Assembly (NCBI GenBank): GCA_964017185.1 | Contig: OZ024874.1 | Coordinates: 17,727,957-17,791,956 of the forward strand | Length of the DNA: 64,000 bases | DNA from: Rugalucina vietnamica | Lineage: Eukaryota > Mollusca > Bivalvia > Lucinida > Lucinidae | Reading direction: 5' to 3' | Shown: piece after piece, positions 46,807-57,700 of the stretch | How the letters are laid out: each line of letters begins with the position of its first letter | Position numbering within the stretch: the stretch's first letter is position 1 | Translations under genes and position numbers: made by a program | The notes under the pieces: model-generated | Told to the model about the DNA's origin: nothing | Database searches by the model: none | Seen by the model: only the letters and a program-made list of their open reading frames with translations

Positions 46807-47436
46807 ATTATGCAAGAAGTTGGATCTTAGGAATTTCAGGTGTGGATATACCGTTCACACATAAAATACTTTTTCTTAGACAACATAACTTGATAAACTT
46901 TTTCAAAGTCAATGAGTCATGAAATATATATAGGTCAAGGACACCAGAACAAGGCGCATGGTTACAGAGTATGTCAAAGACAATTTCATGCTAACAGCTA
47001 TCATTACAAAAGAAAAATATGCTTTTCTTGACTCAATTCAACAGTTGAACACAATGTAAATTATTGCAAGAAATATAGGTCAAGGGCACCAAGTCAATGT
47101 GTGTGGTTGATTTAGATGTCAAAGTCGATCACCATGCAGAATTTCAATCTTACAACTATCACTGCTACAGAGAAAAACACAAGGCCAAACTTTTTATTAG
47201 CAGGTGTGATAAAAATACTACAAATCTTGTAGACATTCTTTTTGATTTTCTTTTCTCCTTAATATAAAGACGCACAACAATGGGAAATGTACAATACTGT
47301 CAGTTTCATGCAAAATCAGAAACTAAAATGGTATAAAAAATGCAAGTTAACTATCTGTACAGTTTCTGACTTAATTTCATTAGTCTAATAGCACAACAAC
47401 TGAATAAAGACAGTATGGTTTTACAACTTTGAACAC
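46807..47436. other. Intergenic stretch with weak ATATAGGTCAAGG repeat
   Basis: Contains CATGAAATATATATAGGTCAAGG and a second GAAATATAGGTCAAGGGCACC, related to the tandem units at 53090-53500. No coding signal. Confidence 0.5.
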
Positions 47437-48105
47437 ATATACACGGTGGGTAGCCTTAACAGAATCTAGGGGATCAAATCGCCTTTTCCGGCGCCTACAG
47501 GATCAGCAACGGAGTCTACGGGAATCATTGCTTATTTTTGCAAAAGGTTGCTTTCTTTTCGAGATAGTTTCACGCAAAACTATTCAGGAAAGGCATAGAG
47601 TTAGTAGTGCACGGGACTTTTAAAAAATCACAGAAAATTTTGATCGGCATTGTAATTTAGTGCAAAATGGTACTTTTGCGCGCGTGACAATTTTATTTGC
47701 AGCGGTCTTGTTGTAAAATGACGAATCGTGCATAAAATGCATTATGCTGGGCTTTTATATTCACGCTTCCAAGTAAGTTCGCCTTTATTTTGAATAGAAT
47801 GATTCCTAGTTCGATTTGTTATCTATTGACACACTAGTTTGTTGTCACAATAAAAGAATTTAACCAAAAATGTGATATCGAAGAAGGAACGACACCTAGG
47901 GGAATCTGGCACCGCAGCCTAGGGGACGTTTTTCTTTTGCGGACCTAACGCGATTTATCACGCCCTCATGGAGGCTCTGCCTACCTATCAAAAACCGCTT
48001 CACGTTCTTAAAAAATTTAGAGGGCCAATCAGAGAGCGGAATCCCCATTTTACCCATAATGCAACACAATATTTATTTCCGTTAATGTAATTTAACAACA
48101 AAAAC

Positions 48106-48327
48106 ATGGCGGACATGGTCGATGAGTTCGAGGCTATCGAAGAAAAATACAAGTTTACTTTCAAGAAGGAACAGTAAGAGGCGATTTCAGCTATCCTTAA
48201 TGGCGACGATGTATTTGCTGTCCTTCCGACGGGCTTTGGGAAGTCCTACATCTACACGTTCCTCCCGGAGTTTCTAGTGCTCAACGAAATCTGCCAAGGA
48301 CCGTTCTTGTGATTTCCCCTCTTCAAG
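48106..48327 (+). pseudogene. RecQ-like ATP-dependent helicase, broken first exon
   Basis: ATG opens MADMVDEFEAIEEKYKFTFK KEQ, then a premature TAA (48175-48177). Then come EAISAILNGDDVFAVLPTGF GKS with a Walker A motif (LPTGFGKS) and, after a frame change near 48295, TVLVISPLQ, the RecQ motif Ia region, before a GGTTAG donor. This is the N-terminal end of a superfamily-2 RecQ-type helicase domain. Helicase motifs II-VI are not found downstream. One stop and one frameshift make it non-functional. It lies within the 47442-52281 transposon. Confidence 0.8.
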
Positions 48328-48747
48328 GTTAGATTACAATATATTTCTTCAGTCGCTCGTTTATTTGTTTGTTTGCCTATTACTCCCTTCAATCAATTTC
48401 TGATTAATGACCCGGAAAAAAATAAACATTGCCGCCATTAAGCGTCACTTTTCCCACAATGCAATACGTTCTGTCACGTGACCTAAAGAAAATACCCTTC
48501 CCACAATGCAAAGCTATGACGTCACTCGTGAAGCGAAAAATTAAGCAACGGATCCAGGCGTCTATGGAGGACAGACAGGACGTAATTAGACGACTGGATC
48601 ATCCGGGTTATTGCGGACCCGAAAGAATAGGCTTATATATTATTATATTGTAACTAAAATATTGGCATATGGGCACCATTACCGCCAGCCTATAATGAAT
48701 ACCCGGGTAAACATCACTTTGTCGGAAATTGTGGGGTTAACAAGGGT

Positions 48748-48812
48748 ATATTTTTGCTCAAAAACCTATGTTGTTGATACACGTTGTGGTGGTTCTAAGA
48801 AGTCCACATAAT
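48748..48812. repeat. Degenerate palindromic MITE copy 4
   Basis: TATTTTTGCTCAAAAACCTATGTTG, GATACACGTTGTGGTGGTTCTAAG and CCACATAATGTT match the 899-994 palindrome loosely. Confidence 0.5.
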
Positions 48813-48827
48813 GTTAATTATACAGAA

Positions 48828-48942
48828 ATACAAAAAAAAATAAATAAAAAAAAAAAAATAAAATAAAAATAAAAAAAAAAATAAAATAAAAATAAAAAAA
48901 AAAATAAAAAAAAAATAAATAAAAAAAAAAAAAAAAAAAATA
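48828..48942. repeat. A-rich microsatellite (AAAAT)n/(A)n
   Basis: About 115 bp of AAAAATAAAAT-type sequence. Long Phe/Ile/Leu frames on the minus strand are artefacts of it. Confidence 0.95.
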
Positions 48943-49254
48943 CTTGACCGTTTTGTCGCCATATTCCAGTGCACTTGGTAATAATGGTATTTTCTTCCAT
49001 CAGGATTCGGTGCCAAACGATCCCGTAAAAGCCGGTGCCATAAAAACACCTGTTTCTTCTGGATCCCGTAGGATCCGTTCCACCTCGAACCCTGTTGAAC
49101 GATCATTAATTTGTGCTATATGCTTCAAATAAAGGACAAGCATGTAGTATTTACCATAATTTAAGCAGAATATATAATAACAGTCTACGTTCTGATCGAT
49201 CTTCCCGTCTTCGATCGGTAAAAGCAACTAGAAATTGGCTGCAAGCAAGGCTTT

Positions 49255-51968
49255 CAGTATACCCCCCGCAAAATTATCTGAAGCTGGCCAATAACTTCCT
49301 AACTCAAACATGCAGAAAATTTCTCAAAGATATCTTTTCAGCATTATAATCCTTTATGTACATCCCCAGTATGCCAGTCACATCTATAAGATATTAAAAG
49401 AATATATTGAAAGCTTGAGGTTGATTTCACTGTATGCACTTTGATCATTGTTTCTCATGAGAAATGGTAAAAAATTGGCTAAGTTAAATAAAAGCTGTAA
49501 ATTTGTCAAAAAATTAAATTTTCAGCATGAAAATTATTCATGCACATCTAAAATATATCTGGAACAAATCTACAAAGAATTTAAAGGAAGCACTGAAAGC
49601 CCTAGGAGGAGTTGATTTCACAAAGTATGCACTACAAACCATTATTGTATAAGCAATGGTCAATAAATGGCTATGTTGAAAAATGATTTAAATTTGTCAA
49701 AAATCACTTTTTCAGTATTATAATTATTCATGCACATCTTCAATATGTGTGGAACATGTCTGCAAAGTATTGAAAAGAAATACTGAAAGCCCTTGGAGGA
49801 GTTGATTTCACAAAGTATGCACTACCAACCACTATTGTATATAAGCAATGGTCAAAAAATGGCTATGTTGAAATATGCTGTAAATTTGTCAAAAATTATT
49901 TTTTCAGCATTATAATTCTTCATGCACATCTTCAATATGTGTGGAACATGTCTGCAAAGTATTGAAAAGAAATACTGAAAGTCCTAGGAGGAGTTGATTT
50001 CACAAAATATGCACAACCAACCATTATTAGCTCGCCTGTACGAAAGTACAGGAAGAGCTATTGCAGTCACCCCGGCGTCGGCGTCGGCGTCGGCGTTAGC
50101 GTTAGCGTCGGCGTTGCTCAAAATGTTAAAGTTTTTGGTTAAAGTTTTTATGAGTCTATATCTCTTGAAGTTGTTGATGGATCAAGTTGATACTTTGCAT
50201 GTTGATAGATATTGGTCTGAAGTTTTATGCTGTGCCATCATGACCCACCTGGGTGACCTTGAGGTCAAGGTCACAGACTTAGAAATTTTTTGTTAAAGTT
50301 TTTGGTTAAAGTTTTTATAAGTCTATATCTCTTGAAGTCGTTGATGGATCAGGTTGATACTTTGCATGTTGGTACATATTGGTCTGACGTTTTATTCTGT
50401 ACCATCATGACCCACCTGGGTGACCTTGAGGTCAAGGTTACGGACTTAGAAATTTTGTGTTAGAGTTTTTGGTTAAAGTTTTTATAAGTCTATATCTCTT
50501 GAATATGTAGAGGGATCAAGTTGATACTTTGCATGTTGGTAGATATTGGTCTGAAGTTTTATGCTGTACCATCATGACCCACCTGGGTGACCTTGAGGTC
50601 AAGGTTACGGACTTAGAAATTTTGTGTTAGCGGTTTTGGTTAAAGTTTTTATAAGTCTATATCTCTTGAATATGTAGAGGGATCAAGTTGATACTATGCA
50701 TGTTGGTAGATATTGGTCTGAAGTTTTATGCTGTACTGTCATGACCCACCTGGGTGACCTTGAGTTCAAGGCCACAGACTTTGAAATTTTATGTTAAAGC
50801 TTTTGCTTAAAGTGTTTTGAACTGTATATTGCTGGAACAGATGGATGGATCTAGTTGATACTTTGCTGTCAGATATTATTCTTTTATTATGCTGTAGCAT
50901 CTTGACTCACCTGTGGTCAAGGTCACAGACTTAGATTTTAGGTTATAAGTCTATATCAAATATGTAGATGGATCAAGTTAAACTTAGCATGTTGGTAGAT
51001 ATTGGTCTGAAGTTTTATGCTGTACCATCACAACCCACCTGAGTGACAATGAGGTCAATGTCTTTGGTCGTAGATTTAATAGATTTAGTGACAAAGCAGA
51101 AGTCAGGCGAGCTACGCTGTCCTGCGACAGCTCTTATTGTATAAGCAATGGTCAAAAAATGGCTAAGTTCAAAATGCTGTAAATTTGTCAAAAATTATTT
51201 TTTCAGCATTATAATTCTTCATGCACATCTTCAATATGTGTGGAACATGTCTGCAAAGTATTGAAAAGAAATAGTGAAAGCCCTAGGAGAAGTTGATTTC
51301 ACAAACTATGAACTGCCAACCATTATTGTATATAAGCAATGGTCAAAAAATGGCTATGTTGAAAAATGCTGTAAATTTGTCAAAAATTATTTTTTTCAGC
51401 ATTATAATTCTTCATGCACATCTTCAATATGTGCGGAACATGTCTGCAAAGTATTGAAAAGAAATACTGAAAGCCCTAGGAGGAGTTGATTTCACAAACT
51501 ATGCACTACCAACCATTATTGAATATGGCAATTATCGAAAATTGGCTAAGTTCAAAATGCTGTAAATTTGTCAAAATTCATTTTTTTCAGCATAATACTT
51601 CTTCATGCATATCTTCAATATATCTGGCACATATCTGCAAAGTATCAAAAGAGAATATTGAAAGCTGTAGGAGGAGTTGATTTCACAAAGTATGCACTAT
51701 TAGCCCTATGGCAAACATTCTATGTATAGGTTTAAAAAGTCCCATAACTCTTGCAAAACTGACCCTTTGGCCCCTAAATTCATATCACATATGTGTTGTC
51801 TAATGGTGCAGGTGTGTTGAAAATTTGAAGAACATCGGACAAAAACTACTTAAGTTATTCAGCAAAGATGTCAAAATGTTGATGGAATGACGGAATCACG
51901 GAATTGCGGAATCCCGGACAGGCTGAAAACAGTATACCCCCCTAAAACTTCGTTTTGCGGGGGGTATA
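49255..51968 (+). mobile_element. Tandem-core element with TATACCCCCC ends, ~180-bp units
   Basis: Starts AGTATACCCCCCGCAAAAT and ends AAACTTCGTTTTGCGGGGGGTATAA. Units of ~180 bp carry TTTTTTCAGCATTATAATTC, TTCATGCACATCTTCAATAT and CCCTAGGAGGAGTTGATTTC, with about seven copies. Interrupted at 50029-51134 by a different element. The whole block sits in the 4.84-kb transposon. Confidence 0.8.
50029..51134 (+). mobile_element. AGCTCGCC tandem-core element, nested
   Basis: Left AGCTCGCCTGTACGAAAGTACAGG (hairpin); right CAGGCGAGCTACGCTGTCC, then GCGACAGCTCT; TATT on both sides (50025-50028 and 51135-51138). Five ~180-bp units contain TCTATATCTCTTGAA, GGATCAAGTTGATACTTTGC and GGTGACCTTGAGGTCAAGG. 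A (GGCGTC)n tract follows the left end. A reverse copy is at 52497-53776. Confidence 0.88.
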
Positions 51969-52496
51969 ATAAAAATTGATGTTTTAAAAACCCTTTCTTT
52001 TAGCCTGTAGACATGCAGGGTGGAAAAAAGTATCGTTTATAAACAGGTTCAATGTCTTAAACAGCAGTTTTCTGTACAAAAGTAATATGCCTGATATGTT
52101 CCGGATCCCGTGAACTAAAATATACAACAACTTTCCTTTTTTTTTCTCAAAGCAATCTTCCGCTGAAGTAGCGTTTATGGCCAACTTCATTAATAGAATT
52201 CCCGTAGGCTCCGTTGCTGATCCCGTAGGCGCCGGAAAAAGCGATTTGATCCCGTAGATTCCGTTAAGGCTACCCACCGTGATATAGCATGCACATCCAG
52301 TCACAGGCGCTTGAAGTTATATTAGTGACCCAAATATCATCAGATTTACGGTAGTGTCTAAGGTCAATATATATATATTCTATATTGACTTACACTATGA
52401 TTGTAATTATATATAGGACTTCAAGCGTCTGTGAAGATGCAACCAAATTGCTTACAGCGCAGATTGATGCAACATCACATGAGCCATGTCATGAGA

Positions 52497-53776
52497 AGAG
52501 CTGTCGCAGGACAGCGTAGCTCGCCTGACCTGTGCTTTGTCACTAAACTTATCAAAATCTATGACCCATGACCTTGACCTCAAGGTCACTCAGGTGGGTT
52601 GTGATGGTACAGCATAAAATTTCAGACCAATATCCACAAACATGCAAAGTTTCAACTTGATCCATCAAAATAGAGATATATAGACTTCAAAAATCTTTAA
52701 CCCAAAACTTTAACCCAAAATTTCTAGGGCCATGACCTTGACCTCAAGTTAACCAAAACGTTAACCCAAAATTTCTAGGGCCATGACCTTGACCTCAAGT
52801 TCACCCAGGGTGGGTCATAATGGTACAGCATAAAACTTCAGACCAATATCTACCAACACGCAAAGTATCAACTTGATCCATCTACATGTTCAAGAGATAT
52901 AGATATAGACTTCTAAAAACTTTAACAAAAAAATTCTAAGTCTGTGACCTTGACCTCAAGGTCACTCAGGGTGGGTCATGATGGTACTGCATAAAACTTC
53001 AAACCAATATCTACCTTCATGCAAAGTATCGACTTGATCCATCAACATGTTAAAGAGATATAGACTTCTAAAAACTTTAATAAAAAAGTCACTAGAGCAC
53101 GAAATATAGGTCAAGGTCACTAGATCAATGTGGGTGCAAAGTCAGGACATCGAGGAGAAGCCATATGCAAGGTTTGATGGTTGTAGGCTTTATAGTTGAT
53201 GAGATATTGAGGGTTGGCTTAAAAAATGACAAAGTCACTGGAGCATGAAATATAGGTCAAGGTCAGTAGGTCAATGTGGGTGCCAAGTCGGGACATCAAG
53301 GAGAAGTCATATGCAAGGTTTGATGGTTGAAGGCTTTATAGTTGATGAGATATTTAGGGTTGGCTTAAAAATGACAAGGTCACTGGAGCATGAAATATAG
53401 GTCAAGTTCAGTAGGTCAATGTGGGTGCAGAGTCGGGACATCAAGGAGAAGCCTTATGTAAGGTTTGACAGTTCTAGGCTTTACAATTGATGAGAAACTA
53501 ACACAGCATCTGAGCATTGTACAAAGGTGTCCTAGATATTGACCTCTAGCCCCGCCCCCAGGCACGACCCCACGGGTCCCTTCACACTAAATCACAGAGG
53601 ACCCTCATATGTAGCAATGCTCCAAATATGAATGATTTCTGGTCAGTGACTATCAAGATATAACAATTTTAAAAACTTTTACTGAAAGTGTGACGCGGAC
53701 GTAAACATACACGTACACGTAAACGGAGACAACCGAGGTGACTACAATAGCTCTATGCACTTCGTGCAGGCGAGCT
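52497..53776 (-). mobile_element. Reverse copy of the AGCTCGCC tandem-core element
   Basis: Starts AGAGCTGTCGCAGGACAGCG then TAGCTCGCCTGA; ends GCACTTCGTGCAGGCGAGCT. Core units carry CATGACCTTGACCTCAAGGT, GGTACAGCATAAAA and GATCCATC. A different ~153-bp tandem unit (GAAATATAGGTCAAGGTCA, GGGACATCAAGGAGAAG) occupies 53090-53510. Confidence 0.87.
53090..53510. repeat. ~153-bp tandem repeat, three units
   Basis: Three units of GAGCATGAAATATAGGTCAAG, AGTAGGTCAATGTGGGTGC and GGCTTTATAGTTGATGAGAT, within the reverse AGCTCGCC element. Confidence 0.85.
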
Positions 53777-53784
53777 AAAAACCA

Positions 53785-54021
53785 AATTTTTGCCTATGCG
53801 CAAACTGCACAGCTGATCACCATCCTTGTTTTTGCAAAAGCGCAGATCAGCTGTGCAGTAACTGCACAGCTGATCACCGCCTATATGGATAGTACAATAC
53901 CTATTCTTCCTAAATCTAAAATTTCAAGCTTCTAATCTTTTTCTGAGACTACTCAGACTGGTTTGTGTTGGAACTGGTCAGACACCCCGAAGACCGGTTT
54001 TCTCGCCTCGCGGCTCACATG
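53785..54021. mobile_element. ~240-bp MITE copy
   Basis: GCGCAGATCAGCTGTGCAGT mirrored by AACTGCACAGCTGATC, then CCCGAAGACCGGTTTTCTCG and CGCGGCTCACAT. The left end contains a duplicated core segment. Confidence 0.82.
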
Positions 54022-54164
54022 ATACTTGACAAAATGGAGTGTGGTAATGTGAAGCCTAACCAATCAGTCTTACAATCACCGCAGGCCATTTTGTCATGTG
54101 ATGTTGCATCAATCTGCGCTGTAGAAATTTGGTTGCATCACAGGTGTACAGGGTAATACAGACG

Positions 54165-54600
54165 TTTCAAGTCAGTTTTCTTTATATCTCGGCCTGGCTA
54201 ACTCGTCTATATTTTAGCATAGCTGAACACAGTATGATTTTTCATCTCAGTCAGGCTAATTCCTCCGTTTTAGAACACCCAATAGCTGAACACAGTATGT
54301 GTATATGGTTTAAATATTTTAACACATATCATAGATATGGTATGAAATAGTTTCAGGTCATTATTTAAATGTCAGCCTGGCTAATTTTCCCTATGTTTAC
54401 GCACAACAACAGAATACCGTATGGTATAAAGTAGTTCCAAGTCAGTTCTCTGTACATCAACCTGGCTAATTTCTCTCTAAGTTTAGCACAAACACTTAAG
54501 ATTGTATGGAAAACATATGGTTTAAAAGCAGTTTAAGATGTGTGTCAAATTCTTCTCTACGTTTTTCAGCACAACTGAACACAGTCTGTTTGTTTATGAA
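54165..54600 (-). pseudogene. Degenerate tandem copies of the end of the NDC80 terminal exon
   Basis: About five or six blocks of 75-105 bp resemble the terminal exon and its 3' flank. On the + strand they show AGTTTCAG/AAGTCA, then CAACCTGGCTAATT, then CTCTATGTTTA, then CACAACTGAACACAGTATG. The real exon reads CAACCTGGTTAATTCCTCCC and CTATGTTTAACAGC at 54649-54684. No block keeps a complete reading frame. Confidence 0.7.
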
Positions 54601-54629
54601 CACTTAGGGTATATTAAAATAGTTTCAGA

Positions 54630-54740
54630 TCATTTTTCAGTATGTGTCAACCTGGTTAATTCCTCCCTATGTTTAACAGCATCCTGTTCTGCTTGTTGTT
54701 TGGCCCTTTCTGACTGCTCCAGAGCACGTTCTAAAAAGCC
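54630..54740 (-). CDS. NDC80: NDC80 terminal exon
   Basis: 36 codons and a TGA stop, GFLERALEQSERAKQQAEQD onward, after a TATTGCAG acceptor. Degenerate copies of its 3' end are strung out downstream (54165-54600). Confidence 0.82.
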   Translation of the reverse strand, partial: GFLERALEQSERAKQQAEQDAVKHREELTRLTHTEK

Positions 54741-57700
54741 CTGCAATAAGCAATAAAATATACGGAATAAAAATATATGGAATTTTGAACATTTCTTGCA
54801 ATTTTATTGTTGTGTTTGTGACTTTTGGTTCTGTGGTGCTTTATTTGAACAAGTAAATGGACGGCTCCAAAGCCCTGCCATTAATGATTCAAAATTCTTA
54901 AAGTGAATTTTCATGGGTATACTTCTTGCAATGTTTTTTGTCATGTCAAAGGTGACTTACAATTTAGTTTTGGTAAAGTTAGCAGGCAGGGTTCCCACAC
55001 TTTTTTTAAATAGAAATTCCAGACTTTTTCCAGGTTTTAAAATTTTTTCCAGGATCACAAAAGTGCAGAGTTACAATTCTTACATGCTTCCGAGACACTA
55101 TTATTGTTGATGCAATTAATTTTAAATTTCTACAGAAGACTTTCTTCCAAAATCAATTTATTCTGTAATCTATTTCAGTTAATGACACACCAATAGTTGC
55201 TTCTATTCCAATCTTACAAGACATCATAGCTATTAAATTCTCTCGATTTCTCCAAAATCGCAGCATTGTGCATGCCATGTGCCATAAAGCACTTTGGTGA
55301 TTCAGATGACAATAAAGAAAAAAAAAAAAAAACAAAAAAAAAACAAGTTATTTTTGCTTGTTTCGAGTCCTGATTACAAACGATACAAGCAGCCTGAAAA
55401 ATAAAAAGATCGTTTAACGGAATATAACCTTACCAGAAACAGATATTCAGGAAAACAAAATAAAAATTATGTTTTTACGTCTTCCGCGTTTCAACTTCGA
55501 AATCTTGATCGGCCGGAAGATTGTCTTTTATTACCTCCCTTCGATTCAGGGTCATCTCGGCCGCGCGCGAATAAGCCAGTACTGTGCCGGTAATTACGTT
55601 ATCGGCATTGGGAACACCTCATGTTGGGCAGATTTTCACGGCGGAAAAACATCTAATTTAGCTATTAATTTACAAAACTGAGTATATACATTCTATTATT
55701 ACCAATTCACTATTAGTGTACACCAGATTTTGCAATTTTCCAGGACAATTCCCGGATAGGAGACATTTTTTTACTATTTCCCGGTACTCTCCCGACTGGG
55801 AGCCGGGATTTTGAAATTCCCGGGGTTTTCCCGGTCCTGTGGGAACCCTGTAGCAGGTGAATGCAGTTCATATGGAAACATCATACAATACCTCCACAAA
55901 CTATGTTGTTGTTTTACGTAAAAATTGCACCACAAATATAAGGACATGACAAAGAAATGTAACTCAAAATAATTTCAATTAAGGAGCCATGTCCTATCAT
56001 AACCTGTCTGAGGATTCAAACTAGGTTTGACACACTCCATGCTGTACAGCCAAAGATGGCTAGAGGCTTGACATTTCAGATTTATAAAGTGCTGATAATT
56101 TCTGACTTACACATGTACTTTATACAACAAAACCTGCTGATATTAAAGCTATATGCCTATAGAACTACATGAATATTCAAAGCAAGATTCCACCTAAGAC
56201 ACCCATTACCTTGCATTTTTCCATGTGTTCCATAAATAGCTGAAGAGCTTGTCCAAAGAAATTTTGGTAGTCTTCCAGCCTCTTCTTCATTTCTGCTTCT
56301 TTCTGGCTCGCCCTGTGAAATGAAACAGTTTAATAGAGCCGCGACACGAGAAAACCGGTCTTCAGGGTTTCTGACCAGGGTCGAACACAAGACCCCCTGT
56401 GCAGCTACAGAAGATGGCTAGAAGCTTGAAATTTCGTATTTAAGAAGAGGAGGTATTGTACTATCCGTGTAGCCAAAACAAAAGCGCTGAACAGCTTTGC
56501 AGTTACTGCGAAGCTGATCTGCTTCTTTTTAGCTCACCTGAGCCATTAGGCTCACAAGGTGAGCTTAAAGGATACCCATGCTCCGTTGTCGTTGTTGTCG
56601 TTCACTTTTCAATCATCTTCTTCTCTGAAACCGCATCCTTAGGAAGGGGGAATGAAAGTTTGTATAAATGGTCCAGGTCACATGACTAAGATAGCCGCGA
56701 GGGCTATAAATAGCAAAAAGCTTTAAAAATCTTCTTCTCCAGAACCAGAAGGTCTATGATTTTGAAACTTGGCATGAAGCACCAGGTAATGGAGCTCTAC
56801 AAAGTTTGTATAAATCATGACCCTGGGATGACCTTGACCTTTTTTACGGCAAGGTCAACTTAGGTCGCCCATGCATTTGAATGAGAAAAAATAGGAAAAT
56901 GTCATTTAATGGCAGAAAACTTGCTAGGAATGAGCAAATGGACAGAAGATTTATGTTTATGAAAATATTTTGGGCCCAGGAGGTTGTCTGCCCCTGCCCC
57001 GGGGCTATATACATGTATATGACCAAAGTATTGAAACATCTTCTTCTCTGAGACCGCTTGGCCAATCAAAGCCAGACTTTATGTGGAGCATCCTTTGGCT
57101 GAGGGATTGAAAGTTTGTATAAAGGTCAATGACTAAGATGACCACCATGGCTATAAATAGCAAAAACCTTTAAAATCTTCTTCTTTAGAACCAGAAGGCC
57201 TATGATTTTGAAACTTGGTATGAAGCATCTGGGAATGGAGCTCCACAAAGTTTGTATAAATCATGACCCTGGGATGACCTTGACCTATCTTATCTTCTTC
57301 TCTGAAACTGCTTGGCCAATCAAAGCCAAACTTTATGTGGAGTGAATGAAAGTTTGCATAAATTATCATGGAAACATGACCAAGATGGCCACCATGGCTA
57401 TAAATAACAAAAATCTTAAAAAATCTTCTTCTTCAGAACCAGGAGGCCAATGATTTTAAAACTAAGCATGAAGCATCAAGGAATGGAGGTCTACAAAATT
57501 TATATAAATCATGACCCTGGGATGACCTTGACCTAAGGTCAACTTCGGTCGCCCATGCATCTGAATGGGGATAATTGTTAAAATGTCATTTGAAGGGCAA
57601 AACTTGCAGTAAATTGAAGACACCAGGATTTTAGCTGTTGTACATATGTAAAAAAGTGAACTGTTAGAACTTGTTTTATATTCATTGTACTGGATTAAGC

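Larger units (their letters stand above)
47442..52281. mobile_element. 4.84-kb TIR transposon, CACGGTGGG ends, 5-bp TSD, carries RecQ-like fragment
   Basis: TIRs of about 83 bp (CACGGTGGGTAGCCTTAAC and onward, against the reverse complement of GTTAAGGCTACCCACCGTG) are flanked by ATATA at 47437-47441 and 52282-52286. CTACGGGATC motifs are repeated three times in each TIR, with more inside (49060, 49015, 52105). The interior holds a broken RecQ-like helicase start, an A-rich tract and a nested tandem-core element. The CACGGTG start and 5-bp duplication resemble Transib/RAG-type ends. No RAG1-like core was found. Confidence 0.87.
52428..54170. repeat. Inverted repeat flanking the AGCTCGCC element and a MITE
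   Basis: 52428-52492 (GCAACCAAATTGCTTACAGC, GCAGATTGATGCAACATCAC) is mirrored at 54094-54145 (GTGATGTTGCATCAATCTGC, GCTGTAGAAATTTGGTTGC). The arms are about 65 bp and about 1.6 kb apart. It may be an older TIR element filled by later insertions. Confidence 0.75.

Noticed and set aside
48795..49000. Phe-rich membrane-like frames
   Set aside because: Produced by the A/T microsatellite at 48828-48942.
49000..49227. 75-residue minus-strand frame inside the 4.84-kb transposon
   Set aside because: No recognisable domain and it crosses the CTACGGGATC-type motifs of the element; not enough support to call a gene.
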